The notes: generated by a model from the letters alone, not told the origin. Positions 17,972 to 27,215 are shown, counted from the first letter of the stretch. The stretch: 64,000 nucleotides of DNA from Opitutaceae bacterium (GCA_041395105.1 JAWLBB010000001.1:930001-994000); one strand, 5' to 3'. A program made the numbers and translations.

Positions 17972-19116
17972 TCGAAAACATGAATACGTTGGTCGGGAAG
18001 CCCGTCTCTGCCCCGGAGCGCCTGGGTGTCCAGCTTCGCATTCTGGCCCGGACGTTCAAACTCGGTCTCGAAGTATCGGGAAGTCTCCTCAAAGCCTTGT
18101 CGGCGACACTTCGTCTGTGGCGGGAGCATACGCGTACATCCGGATGGGGTATCCCCTCGAATCTCTGTCGGGTGGATGGCAGGTACTTCCTGAATCTGAA
18201 TACGCCCGGATTTCCGTCGATCGCATTTGATCGCATCCTCCGCCAGCGGGTTGCCGAGACGCTCGGACATTTCTCGATGTCGGGCCTCTTTGTGGCGTTT
18301 GTCGCCGTCACCAAAAAGTGCAGACTCAACTGCGAGCACTGCTTTGAATGGGAGGCGCTCGATCAGGCCGAGAGTCTGGGTGACGAAGATATCTTCTTCA
18401 TCATCCAGAGAGTGATTGACCTCGGGGCCGGTCAGATCGTCCTGACCGGAGGAGAACCCCTGAACCGCTTTGCGACGCTCATCCGGATCCTGGATCTGTT
18501 TGGGGAGAGCGGGGTTGAATTCTGGATCAACACATCGGGCATGGGCCTTTCTGAGGAGCGGGCCATTGAGCTGAAGCGCCATGGGCTCACCGGCATCGTG
18601 GTGAGTCTCGATCATCACATCGAAAGCGAACATGACCGTTTTCGGGGTCGAAAGGGATGTTTCCGGGCGGCCGTCTTTGCCGCCGGGCTGGCTCAGGAAG
18701 GGGGATTGGTGACGGCTCTTTCGCTGTGTCCGACCAATGACTTCATCTCAACGGAAAACCTCGATGCGTATATGGATCTCGCCCGAGACCTGAAGGTGTC
18801 ATTCGTGCGCATCGTCGAGCCCAAGCCGGTTGGCCGGTATGCGCAGTCTGAGGTCGCCCTGACCGGCGGGAAAAGACGATTGCTGGAGCTATTCAGTGAG
18901 CGCTTCGATGGGAATCGCCGGGAATTGCGAAGCTTCCCCGTCATCAACTACCCGGATTACTCGAAGAGACAAGAGGGATGTGTCGGCGGGAAGCGGTACC
19001 TTTATGTCGACACCGAAGGGAACGTGTCGCCCTGTCCGTTCTGCAAGGCCACCTCGGTTCGAATCGATCAGCTCGACCGGGCCAACCTGAGCGGGCGATT
19101 GACCTGTCCCGCCTAA
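17956..19116 (+). CDS. Radical SAM enzyme with SPASM-like C-terminus
   Basis: Protein of 386 residues. The radical SAM cluster motif is CxxxCxxC at KKCRLNCEHC (about residue 122), followed by TGGEP for SAM binding. Near the C-terminus, CVGGKRYLYVDTEGNVSPC plus PFC forms a short SPASM-like cysteine set for an auxiliary cluster. The first ~110 residues form a separate helical region with YFLNLNTPGFPS. Related enzymes modify peptides (RiPPs), activate sulfatases or act in cofactor synthesis. The gene overlaps the CPBP protease by 16 bp; starts at 17965 or 17980 would reduce this. No small precursor-like peptide gene is evident next to it, so its substrate is open. The protein ends soon after the last cysteines; no frameshifted continuation is seen. 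Confidence 0.85.
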   Translation: MVGMVIENMNTLVGKPVSAPERLGVQLRILARTFKLGLEVSGSLLKALSATLRLWREHTRTSGWGIPSNLCRVDGRYFLNLNTPGFPSIAFDRILRQRVAETLGHFSMSGLFVAFVAVTKKCRLNCEHCFEWEALDQAESLGDEDIFFIIQRVIDLGAGQIVLTGGEPLNRFATLIRILDLFGESGVEFWINTSGMGLSEERAIELKRHGLTGIVVSLDHHIESEHDRFRGRKGCFRAAVFAAGLAQEGGLVTALSLCPTNDFISTENLDAYMDLARDLKVSFVRIVEPKPVGRYAQSEVALTGGKRRLLELFSERFDGNRRELRSFPVINYPDYSKRQEGCVGGKRYLYVDTEGNVSPCPFCKATSVRIDQLDRANLSGRLTCPA

Positions 19117-19166
19117 AGGATCGAGGGAGCAAACAGGTAAAACGCTTCACCGGTTCGGCCTGCCAC

Positions 19167-19454
19167 TCAATTGCTCGGGAGGCCCGACTGTATGATGGCG
19201 TTCGTCTCGCGAACCATCTCGTTGGTGGCGGTGGCGTCCTGGACGGTGACCTTGCTCCCGGTGGTTCCTTTTTCGATTTCCGACCTCCGGACACGGCGGG
19301 GGAGACGACTCCCTGTTTCCGGGGGGAGGGTGACCCATTCATCGTCGGCCGTGGCCGTTTTTTCGGAACCAGTCGTGGTACAACCGGCGAGAACCAGGCC
19401 GGTGATAAGGATCATGCGTAGAAGAACCAGACGGACGCCGGACGGTTTGAGCAT
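19167..19454 (-). CDS. Small lipoprotein of unknown function
   Basis: A 95-residue protein with a hydrophobic leader and an excellent lipobox (LVLAGC, Cys at about residue 25); an internal ATG 13 codons in would give a compact leader. The mature part is polar (TTTGSEKTATADDEWVTLPP, then RRVRRSEIEKG) with no known domain. It stands alone between the convergent radical SAM gene and the coiled-coil gene upstream on the same strand. The signal sequence is the main evidence that it is real. Confidence 0.65.
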   Translation of the reverse strand: MLKPSGVRLVLLRMILITGLVLAGCTTTGSEKTATADDEWVTLPPETGSRLPRRVRRSEIEKGTTGSKVTVQDATATNEMVRETNAIIQSGLPSN

Positions 19455-19578
19455 GGTCGAGCTCTAGCAGTTGCCCTCCACCTGGCAATCCCGAAAGGGG
19501 AAGCAACTCCTGCCTCAAATCCTCCCGGAATGCGGAACTGTCCTTCAGGCGGATTTCCGCCGGGGTGGTCTTGACCGT

Positions 19579-22500
19579 TCAGGTGCCGGCGCTCCAGAGC
19601 GTCTTGGAGTTGGCGGGGAGAACGATGCGGTCCTTGTTGCGCGGGGCCTTGGTCGGGGGCTTGCCGGACTCGAGTTCCTGCTGGAATTCACGCAGGCTTT
19701 CTTCGTAGCGCCGGAGGGCGGCTTCCTGTTCCTGGAGTGACTTCACGTCCTCTTCGAAGGCGTTGCGTTCGATTTCCATCTTGTCCTGAGCCTCCCTGAC
19801 CTTGCGCCAGGCGGCCCGGATCTTCGGGTGCTTTTCCGAGAGGTTCTCGACGGAAATCTCGATCGGACCGTCCTTGAGGGAGGTGCGTTCGAGTTCCTTG
19901 CGGAGCTTTTCGTTCTCCGAGCGGGTCTTCTTGAGATCCTCGACCAGTTTAAGGAATTCGGCGGGATCGCCCGCTTCGCCATTGGATCCGGTCATGCCGG
20001 ATTTGGCGGCCTGGAGGGCGGCGATTTCGAGATTCAGCTCGTCCTTGCGTTCCTGAAGGCCGGCGCGTTCCTTGGCGTGGATGGCGACCATTTCCTCGCG
20101 CTGGCGCACCAGTTTCAGGCGGTCGGCCGCGAGGCGTTCGCGTTCCTCTTCAAATACGGTCTGCTCGGCCCGGAAGTTCTTGATCTGTTCCTGGACGAGA
20201 TCCTGCTGCTTCTGGATTTCATCGAGACGGGCCTTCTCTTTATCGAGTTGGGCCATGCGTTCCCGCATGCTGCTGGAGGACGCCTCGAAGGCGGCACGCT
20301 CGGTCTCAAAGGCCTGGCGTGCCTTTTCAAAGGCATCCCGTTCCTTCTTTGCGCGGAGGAGGCTGTCCTCGAGTTCCCGTTTATGGGCCTTGACCTCCAG
20401 ACGGGCGCGTTCGATCGATTCGCTTTCAAGATCGAGTTTTTCCGCCTGCATCTGAGCGGCGGTCATCAGGGACTCGGACTCGGATTCGACCTGAGCTTTC
20501 CGTGCGCTCAGTTCGTGGCGCTGGTCCTCGAGTTCGGCAGCGCGCTTTTCGATCTCCTGCACCCGCTGCTGATAGGTCGCTTCCTGTTCGGCGACGACCT
20601 TCTTGCGTTCTTCAAACTGTGCGACTTCCTCACGGAAGGCCTCAATCCGCTCCGCTTCTTTTGTGAGTTGTCCGGACTTCCTTTCCAGGTTGGCCGCCTG
20701 TTCATTCAAGCCGGCTTCCCGGGCCTCGAGCGAGGCGATCTGTGCGTTGAAGGATTCGCGCTCGGACTCCAGCGCGGCTCTGGCATTCTCCAGTTCGTCC
20801 TGACGGGCGGCCAGGGCCTCGACCTCGGCACCGATGCGGGCTTCCTCCCGTCGGACCTCCTCAAGACGCGGCTCGATCTCGGCCACTTCCTTTCGGGCCT
20901 GATCGACGCTGCGCTCCCGGGCTTCGAGATCCTTGTCCCATGACTTGAGTTCCGCCATGGCGGCATCGACCTCGACTTTCTCTTTCTTGAGGCCGGCGAG
21001 TTCCTGTTGTCCCCGTTGAAGCTCCTCCCTTTCGGCGGCGATGGCAGCGGCAGCCTCATCGGCCTGCCGGCGGTCGGCGGCGATGGCCGTGCGTTCGGCT
21101 TCGGCGGCGTTCCGGTCGGCCTCGTTCTGACGGGCGGATTCCTCGAGTTGGATCTCCTTTTCGTTGAGGGACGCGCGCAGGCGTTCAATGTCGGCCTGTT
21201 CTTCCTCGAGGGTGGCCTTCAGGGCCAGCACGGCGGCGGCTTCTGCTTCACGCTGGGCGAGTTCGGTCTCCTTGGCGTCGAGTTCAACCTTTCCAGCCTG
21301 AAGGGCGGCTTCGCGATGATCGAGGTCGGCCTGGATGCCGGCATAGGCCTCCTGGTCGGATTTCAGTTTCTCGGCGGCTGCTTCGATTTCGCCCTTGCGT
21401 TCATCCAGCTTGAAGGATCGTGCGGCGAGTTCCTTCTCGATCTTCTCGGTTTTGAGGGTCCGTGACCCGATATCGATGGCGCGCAGGTCGAGATCTTTCT
21501 CCCGACGGAGGGCTTCCTTGATCCGATCGTCGATTTCTTTGGCGCGGGGAAGGTTTTCTTCGACCATCTTCCGGTCGATTTCCATCTTCTTCTCCAGGTC
21601 CTTGAGTTCCCGCTTCTCCTGGTCGATCCGGGCGCGCTGTTCCGGGATGTCCTTGCTCTTCCGGGCGAGATCCTCCTCGCGTTTTTCAAGGGAGACGGAA
21701 AGCTTCTTCAGTTCCTCCTCGCGACGGATCGAGTCCTTGGAGGATTGTTCGAGGTGGGATTTCCACTCGGCGAGGCGCTTCTCTTCGAGTTCAACCTGGA
21801 CGGTGCGCTGGCCGAGATTCTGCTCCTGCTCCTGGATCTGACGGAGGCGGGCGTCGATCTCTGTCAGGCTGCCATGGATACGCTCGAGCTCGGCCCGGTC
21901 GCGGGAGAGTTCTTCACGCATTCCGGAGACTTCCGTTCGCTCGGTCTGCAGGCCCGCCTTTTCCTCATCGATGGCGACACGCTCGCTCCGGGCGGCTTCC
22001 TCGGCGGATGCGACCTCGGCGGCCCGCTCATCGAGTTCGCTCATCCGTGAGGCGGCTTCGGCTTGGGATTCTTCGGATTCGATCCGGGCGACCTCGATTT
22101 CCTGGCGGATCGCGGCAAGCTTGGATTCCTCATCGGCGATCTCCGCTGTCCGTCGGTCGAGTTCGGCGCGAAGGGCATCGAGTTCCTGAAGCGCCTGAGC
22201 GGCCTCGGAGATTTCCTGCTCGCGGCTGTCGAGGTCGCGGGTGCGTGCCTGAAGTTGAGCCTGAGCGGTATCGATCTCGAGGATGGCGGCCTGATTGCGT
22301 TCCTCGATTTTGGCCCTTTGGGCCTGGAGGTCGCGAATGGCAGTTTCGAGACTTTCCCGCTCGGTCAATTGTTGATCGAGGACTTCCTTCTGCTGCTCCA
22401 GCTGTTTGAGTTGCTCTTTCAGGTTATGGGCCTGAGCGGCGAGTTCGTCGATCTTGCCACGCCAGCGATCTTCGGCGGAAACGATCGGATCGGCGCCGGC

Positions 22501-22911
22501 TGCCTGGGCGGCTTCGGGCTTCCGGTTGACGAGTTCACGGATCCTCCCAACGATGGTTCCGGCATCGACCGTGCGATCGATGACGTCGTTTATCCCGATC
22601 CGACGGACCTTGACCTTGGTCAGGAAGTCGAGTTCACCGGCGAGGAGAAGGAGGTGGACCTGGGGTTGGAGTTTCTTCAGTTCCGCGGCGAACTCGATCC
22701 CGGCCGGGGCGGGCATGGAGTTGTCGATGACGGCCAGGTCATAGACGTCGCTCTGGGCGGATTCGATGGCGGGTCCGGCGTCTTCAAAGAGGCTGCACCC
22801 ATCGGCTTCCCCATTGAGGAGTCCGACGAGTGAATCCCGGAAATCGCGACTGGAGTGGAGAATTAGGATGCGACTGCTCAAAGTAGGAAGAGGAAGAAGT
22901 CTGGCGAACAC
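19579..22911 (-). CDS. Giant coiled-coil protein with degenerate N-terminal receiver domain
   Basis: Protein of 1110 residues. Residues ~13-125 fold-match a response-regulator receiver: RILILHSSRDF (strand 1), LAVIDNSMPAPAG with the candidate phospho-acceptor Asp63, and LLLLAGE. The acidic pair after strand 1 is replaced by His-Ser-Ser and the usual Lys-Pro is absent, so phosphorylation is doubtful. Residues ~150-1090 are almost uninterrupted heptad coiled coil rich in Glu, Gln, Lys, Arg and Ala, with no membrane helix or enzyme motif. It is likely a filamentous or scaffold protein that forms long rods; a role in polarity, cell shape or signalling is inference. GTG 22911 is used; a TTG ten codons later is possible. 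Neighbours give no functional clue. Confidence 0.8.
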   Translation of the reverse strand: MFARLLPLPTLSSRILILHSSRDFRDSLVGLLNGEADGCSLFEDAGPAIESAQSDVYDLAVIDNSMPAPAGIEFAAELKKLQPQVHLLLLAGELDFLTKVKVRRIGINDVIDRTVDAGTIVGRIRELVNRKPEAAQAAGADPIVSAEDRWRGKIDELAAQAHNLKEQLKQLEQQKEVLDQQLTERESLETAIRDLQAQRAKIEERNQAAILEIDTAQAQLQARTRDLDSREQEISEAAQALQELDALRAELDRRTAEIADEESKLAAIRQEIEVARIESEESQAEAASRMSELDERAAEVASAEEAARSERVAIDEEKAGLQTERTEVSGMREELSRDRAELERIHGSLTEIDARLRQIQEQEQNLGQRTVQVELEEKRLAEWKSHLEQSSKDSIRREEELKKLSVSLEKREEDLARKSKDIPEQRARIDQEKRELKDLEKKMEIDRKMVEENLPRAKEIDDRIKEALRREKDLDLRAIDIGSRTLKTEKIEKELAARSFKLDERKGEIEAAAEKLKSDQEAYAGIQADLDHREAALQAGKVELDAKETELAQREAEAAAVLALKATLEEEQADIERLRASLNEKEIQLEESARQNEADRNAAEAERTAIAADRRQADEAAAAIAAEREELQRGQQELAGLKKEKVEVDAAMAELKSWDKDLEARERSVDQARKEVAEIEPRLEEVRREEARIGAEVEALAARQDELENARAALESERESFNAQIASLEAREAGLNEQAANLERKSGQLTKEAERIEAFREEVAQFEERKKVVAEQEATYQQRVQEIEKRAAELEDQRHELSARKAQVESESESLMTAAQMQAEKLDLESESIERARLEVKAHKRELEDSLLRAKKERDAFEKARQAFETERAAFEASSSSMRERMAQLDKEKARLDEIQKQQDLVQEQIKNFRAEQTVFEEERERLAADRLKLVRQREEMVAIHAKERAGLQERKDELNLEIAALQAAKSGMTGSNGEAGDPAEFLKLVEDLKKTRSENEKLRKELERTSLKDGPIEISVENLSEKHPKIRAAWRKVREAQDKMEIERNAFEEDVKSLQEQEAALRRYEESLREFQQELESGKPPTKAPRNKDRIVLPANSKTLWSAGT

Positions 22912-23220
22912 GTCCGGGTGGGTACCCGGGTACTCTATTCTTCCTCGTCTGGCGGTCGGTCGGGGTTAACGGCAGAATCGGGTTTCACAGAACCTTTACC
23001 CGGATTTTCGGGAAAGGTGGCCGGGAGGGTCGGGAAGAGGCCCGAGATTCGAGGTCCGAGGCCGGTCCGGGCTGCCTTCGAAGGAGAGGCGCGGCTGCCG
23101 GAGGGGGGGCCACGAAGGGCAGGAAGGCTAAACGAAGGCTCTGGCGGTAGGAAGGTGGTGGAGAGGTCCGGGGAGCGGAAGTCGGCGGTCGAAAGGCCGG
23201 CCCAATCGCCGGACACCACG
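22912..23220. other. Intergenic region, purine-rich, no gene seen
   Basis: About 310 bp between the coiled-coil gene and the BASS transporter gene. It is G/A-rich on the plus strand and contains open frames only as a by-product of high GC. No tRNA, terminator or convincing small gene is visible. Confidence 0.5.
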
Positions 23221-24168
23221 CTAGGGGGAGGATGACGTAACGGGTTCGTCTTTCTGTTCGGACCGGAGGCGCCAGATGCCGGCCAGGATGCTGCCGATGA
23301 CCGAGTGCATGACGGCAGAGATGGCACAAGGGACCGGGGCGAGGGTGGCGGGAAAATGCCGCTGGGCGAGGACCACACCCAGCCCCGAATTCTGCATTCC
23401 AACCTCGATGGAAACCGTGCGGCGGATCCTTCGTTCGTAGCCGAAAACGCGGGCGAAGAGGTAGCCGATCCCGAACCCACCGGCGTGCAGAAGGAAGACC
23501 GCGAGGATGAGGCTGGCGCCGTGGACGCGAAGGGCCTCTGCATTCTGGCCGATGATGCTCCCGCAGATCAGGGCGATCATGAGGACGGCGATGAGTGGAG
23601 AAACGGGCAGGATCCGGTCGATCCGATGACCGAGGATTCTTCGAAGAATCAAGCCGGCGCAGACGGGGAGGAGAACGACCTGGACGGTGCTGCGGAAGAG
23701 GGCCCAGGCATCGACGGTGATGAGGGTGCCGACCAGCCACTTGGTCAGAAGAGGGGTCATGGCGATGGCGGCGAAGGTGGAGACCATGGTCATGAGGACG
23801 GACAGGGCGACGTTGGCCCGGGCGAGGTAGGTCACGACGTTGGAGGCGGTGCCCCCCGGGCAGCAGGAAACCAGGATGAGCCCGATCGCGAAGTCGGCGG
23901 GCAGATCAAGGAGAAGAGCCAGCGACCAGCCGAGGGCCGGCATGATCAGGTATTGGCCGGTGACCCCCATGGCGACGGGCAGGGGCATGCGGATCACTCG
24001 TGCAAAGTCATCGACGGTCAGGGTCAGTCCCATGCCAAGCATGATAACGGCAAGGCCCCAGACGATGGCCGGGCCTCGAAACCAGGTGAAGGCGGACGGT
24101 TCGAACAAAGCGATCAGACCGGCGAGGAGCACCCAGATGGGGAAGAGATTGGTCGCGATACGGAGCAT
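23221..24168 (-). CDS. Bile acid:sodium symporter (BASS) family transporter
   Basis: Integral membrane protein of 315 residues with about nine to ten helices. BASS-family landmarks are VIMLGMGLTLTVDDF, PGGTASNVVTYLARANVALS with the discontinuous-helix sodium site, and EVGMQNSGLGVVLAQRHFP near the C-terminus. In bacteria such carriers move organic anions such as bile acids, pyruvate or pantoate with sodium. The cargo cannot be told from sequence. It is a single gene; repeated intergenic DNA lies upstream of it. Confidence 0.9.
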   Translation of the reverse strand: MLRIATNLFPIWVLLAGLIALFEPSAFTWFRGPAIVWGLAVIMLGMGLTLTVDDFARVIRMPLPVAMGVTGQYLIMPALGWSLALLLDLPADFAIGLILVSCCPGGTASNVVTYLARANVALSVLMTMVSTFAAIAMTPLLTKWLVGTLITVDAWALFRSTVQVVLLPVCAGLILRRILGHRIDRILPVSPLIAVLMIALICGSIIGQNAEALRVHGASLILAVFLLHAGGFGIGYLFARVFGYERRIRRTVSIEVGMQNSGLGVVLAQRHFPATLAPVPCAISAVMHSVIGSILAGIWRLRSEQKDEPVTSSSP

Positions 24169-24212
24169 TGGGGGAAAGCGAGCAAGGCTCGCGGAGATGG
24201 GAGATGGTAGAT

Positions 24213-24310
24213 GGATTTCACACCCGCTTCGCTCAAGGAACCAAGGTAACGAAGGGCGTGGCTTTCGGGGTGATGTGGTGACGAGAGGGTGAGGAAAGGA
24301 GAGGTCAGGG
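24213..24310. repeat. 98-bp intergenic repeat, copy A
   Basis: Runs from GGATTTCACACCCGCT to GAGGTCAGGG. It is matched with only a few substitutions by copy B at 24382-24479 in the same orientation, 71 bp further on. It contains the phrase AAGGTAACGAAGGGC, which recurs in diverged form elsewhere in the window. It is non-coding. Confidence 0.85.
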
Positions 24311-24381
24311 GTAGACCAAGGAGGGCAGAGGAGGCTGGGGAAGCGGTCAGAGGTCGGAGGTCAGAATGCCGGATAGAGTAC

Positions 24382-24479
24382 GGATTTCACACCCGCTCCG
24401 CTCGAGGAACGAAGGTAACGAAGGGCTCGGCTTTCGGGGTGATGTGGTGACGAAGGGGTGAGGAAAGGGGAGGTCAGGG
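24382..24479. repeat. 98-bp intergenic repeat, copy B
   Basis: Direct repeat of 24213-24310 of equal length, with scattered single-base differences. The spacer between the two (24311-24381) is purine-rich and contains GGTCGGAGGTCAGA. The rest of the 24169-24540 gap holds no gene. Confidence 0.85.
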
Positions 24480-24545
24480 AGAGACGACGGAGGAAGAGGG
24501 CGGAGGGCTTGGAAGAGAGCAGATGAGTGGGGCGGGGGTTTCAAG

Positions 24546-24580
24546 AAAAAGCCCCGGGCCATTGGGATGGCGCCGGGGCT
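24546..24580 (-). terminator. Rho-independent terminator of the beta-propeller gene
   Basis: On the minus strand AGCCCCGG (24580-24573) pairs with CCGGGGCT (24557-24550), followed by TTTTTCTTG. It lies 25 bp beyond the stop codon of the gene at 24606. Confidence 0.85.
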
Positions 24581-24605
24581 TGGAGAGAACGATCTGGAGC
24601 GGGCG

Positions 24606-27215
24606 TTACTGGACCTCGTAGACTTCGACGAGGGCAAGGCCGGTTCCTCCGTCGCTACCCGAGATCTTGATCGTGTAGATCCCGGGGTCGAGGATGACAA
24701 GAACCGCCGCATCCTTGCTGCCTGCGTTCAATGGGAATGCGCCGACAGCGGTCGATGCGGACTGGAGGGCGGCCTGTTCTGGATAATCGCCCCAATCTTC
24801 ATTGGCGATCACCTCGACATTGTCCTTGTCAACCAGCCGGAGTTTCGGGTCCTGGAGGACGATGTCCGTATCGTTGATGATCGAGCCCAGGGTGGGTCCG
24901 ACGGCGCGGACGAGGACCGCTTTCGGACGCTCGCCTTCGATCACAAATCCGGGTATGGCCAATTCCTGTCCGGTGCCGACGAAGAGGCGGGTGGATATAT
25001 TGACCATGCGGGGCTCGTCGAGTCCCTGGCTGACATCGTAGACCTCGACGATAGCAACCCCGGTGGTCCCGCCGACTCCGGATGCGATGGCGGTGTATTT
25101 GCCGCTGGGCAGGCTGGCCAGGTAGGCGGCGTCCGAGCTGCCGGGGGCGAAGGCGAAGGCTCCAACCGCTGTGCTGGCATCGGCGAGGGCGGTTTGATCC
25201 GCAAAATCGCCCCAGTTGTCATTGGTTCCGATGGTGGAGCCTGAGGCGTTCTTGAGTTCGAGGGATGGATCGGCGAGGAAGCCCGAAGGGATGCCCAGAT
25301 CTGCCAGAGCGGGTCCGGCAGCGCGGATGAGGACCGTCTTGGTCGGACTCGTCCCCTCAGTGAGGACAAAGCCGGCGATCATCCGGTTGGTCGCGGTTGC
25401 GGTATAGCCGCGGGTGGAAAGGTTGACCAGGGGTTTGCCGGGGTCCACCTGAACGGCGAGGATGGCGCCCTGGCGTCCGGCCACGAGGTAGAGGCCGTTG
25501 GAATAGAGGCTGGCGTTGAGGGCATTGCTGGTCCGGCTGTAGCGGCGGGTCCAGACGAGGCCGTCGTCGGAAGTCAGGACAACGCCGCCGATACCGGAGG
25601 CGACATAGCCCTCGGGTCCGTAGCTGACGCCGTTCAGATCGGTCAGGACACCGGTATTGACGACGGTCCAGCTCAGGCCGTTCTGCGACCTCAGGGCGAT
25701 GCCCTGTTGTCCGACGGCGACAAAGCCGGCCAGGCCATGGGTCACGTCGAGAATGGTCCGTGTGGTTCCCGAAGTCACCGGGCTCCAGGTCGTTCCATTG
25801 GTGGAATAACGCATGTTGCCGGAGGCGCCGGCCACGACATAGGCACTGTTGCCGTAGGTGATGGCGCGGGGCTGAATGAAGCCGACATTTCCGCTCGCCG
25901 TCCAGGACAGGCCGTCCGGCGAGGTCATGACGGCGCCGGTCGAGTCGACGGCCACATATTGGTTGCTGGCGTAGGTGAGAGCGTCGATCGCGTTGGGAAT
26001 GGGGGCAGGATTGGTTGCCGCGGCCCAAGTCATCGCGTCGGTCGACTGGATGATCACGCCTGAGGCGCCGGTGGCGACATAGGTCCCGTTTCCGGAGGCG
26101 GCTTCGTAGAGATCCTCCGTGGTGGTGCTGTCGTGTTCAGCCCAGAGCAGACCGCTGACCGAGCTCAGGAGGGTGCCGTCCTCCCCGACCGCCACATACA
26201 TCTCATTACCGGCGGTCAGGCTGTTCAGGACGGCGGTGGTCCCATCGGAGAGTTCGGTCCAGCTGATCCCGTCGGTTGAGCTGAGGACGATGGAGAAACC
26301 GATGGCGAGGTAGCGCCCATTCCCGTATTCGACACTGAGAAGGATGCCGTCGCCGGTCCGGGGAGTCCAGAGGATCCCGTCGGGCGAGGTGAGAATCGTG
26401 CCCCCGAAGCCGACTACGACGAACTGGCTGTTGGCAAAGGTCACAGACTCGAGCGCCTCGAAGGTCAGACTGGCGCGCGCGGTCCAGGTGACGGCGTCGG
26501 ACGAGCTGATGATGGTCCCTGCTTCACCGACGGCGACATAGTTGGTCCCGTCGTGGGCGGCGCCGGTCAGGAATTGGGAGACGGGGGTGGTTCGGGTGGT
26601 CCAGGTGGTTCCGTCGGGCGAGGTCAGGACGGTTGCGGACGAATTGGGAACGCCACCGACGGCGACGAACTGGTTTCCGGCGAAGAGGACCCCGCCAAGG
26701 CGACTGGTTGAACCGCTGGTCTCGGCCTGCCAGGTGGTGCCGTTGGCGGATGAGAGGATGGTTCCGTTGAAACCGACGACAATGAAGCGGTCGTTTCCGT
26801 AGGTGACGCCAAAGAGCCGCTCGGTCGTCCCGCTGGTGCGGACGGTCCAGTCGATGCCGTTGGCTGAAGTGACGATGGTTCCAGCCTCACCAACGGCGAC
26901 GTAGACTCCGTTGCCGTAGGTCACGCTGTTGAGGGTCTCGTTGGTGCCGCTGATCAGGTAGGTCCAGGATTGGCCATCCGGTGTGGCCATGATCTCGCCG
27001 GCGCTGCCAACCGTCATGAATAGGTCATTGGCGTAGACGGACTTCCAGAGAATCCCACCGGTTGGGAGAGGATTGCGCCAGACCCAGCTGTCGAGGGGAT
27101 CTTCGGATCCCTGGGCAAAGGAGAGGGTCGAGACCCAGAGGGTGAGAAGGGCGAAAACAATGGTTTGACCCATCGTCCGATTGCCACGGTGAAGGCTTCG
27201 TGTCATGTCTGTCAT
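24606..27215 (-). CDS. Secreted beta-propeller repeat protein with duplicated C-terminal domain
   Basis: Exported protein of 869 residues. A signal peptide ends at SFAQ (about residue 35); ATGs at 27206 and 27173 are alternative starts. Residues ~45-600 contain about a dozen repeats of 40-45 residues built on GTI..S.DG..WT....G and V.YGN..FVAVG, as in Ycf48/BNR-like propellers. The final ~250 residues are two copies of a domain with NISTR or NLSTRG, GFV, VLIRA.GP, NDNWGD (or NEDWGD), ASTAVGAF and ALVEVYE. I associate this domain with large secreted verrucomicrobial proteins. No catalytic motif is seen; extracellular binding or a surface role is inferred. A strong terminator follows. Upstream lies ~160 bp without a gene. 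Confidence 0.85.
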   Translation of the reverse strand: MTDMTRSLHRGNRTMGQTIVFALLTLWVSTLSFAQGSEDPLDSWVWRNPLPTGGILWKSVYANDLFMTVGSAGEIMATPDGQSWTYLISGTNETLNSVTYGNGVYVAVGEAGTIVTSANGIDWTVRTSGTTERLFGVTYGNDRFIVVGFNGTILSSANGTTWQAETSGSTSRLGGVLFAGNQFVAVGGVPNSSATVLTSPDGTTWTTRTTPVSQFLTGAAHDGTNYVAVGEAGTIISSSDAVTWTARASLTFEALESVTFANSQFVVVGFGGTILTSPDGILWTPRTGDGILLSVEYGNGRYLAIGFSIVLSSTDGISWTELSDGTTAVLNSLTAGNEMYVAVGEDGTLLSSVSGLLWAEHDSTTTEDLYEAASGNGTYVATGASGVIIQSTDAMTWAAATNPAPIPNAIDALTYASNQYVAVDSTGAVMTSPDGLSWTASGNVGFIQPRAITYGNSAYVVAGASGNMRYSTNGTTWSPVTSGTTRTILDVTHGLAGFVAVGQQGIALRSQNGLSWTVVNTGVLTDLNGVSYGPEGYVASGIGGVVLTSDDGLVWTRRYSRTSNALNASLYSNGLYLVAGRQGAILAVQVDPGKPLVNLSTRGYTATATNRMIAGFVLTEGTSPTKTVLIRAAGPALADLGIPSGFLADPSLELKNASGSTIGTNDNWGDFADQTALADASTAVGAFAFAPGSSDAAYLASLPSGKYTAIASGVGGTTGVAIVEVYDVSQGLDEPRMVNISTRLFVGTGQELAIPGFVIEGERPKAVLVRAVGPTLGSIINDTDIVLQDPKLRLVDKDNVEVIANEDWGDYPEQAALQSASTAVGAFPLNAGSKDAAVLVILDPGIYTIKISGSDGGTGLALVEVYEVQ

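Noticed and set aside
22935..23543. Minus-strand frame of about 200 codons overlapping the BASS gene
   Set aside because: It overlaps the well-supported transporter frame and shows Pro/Ser/Arg-rich shadow composition.
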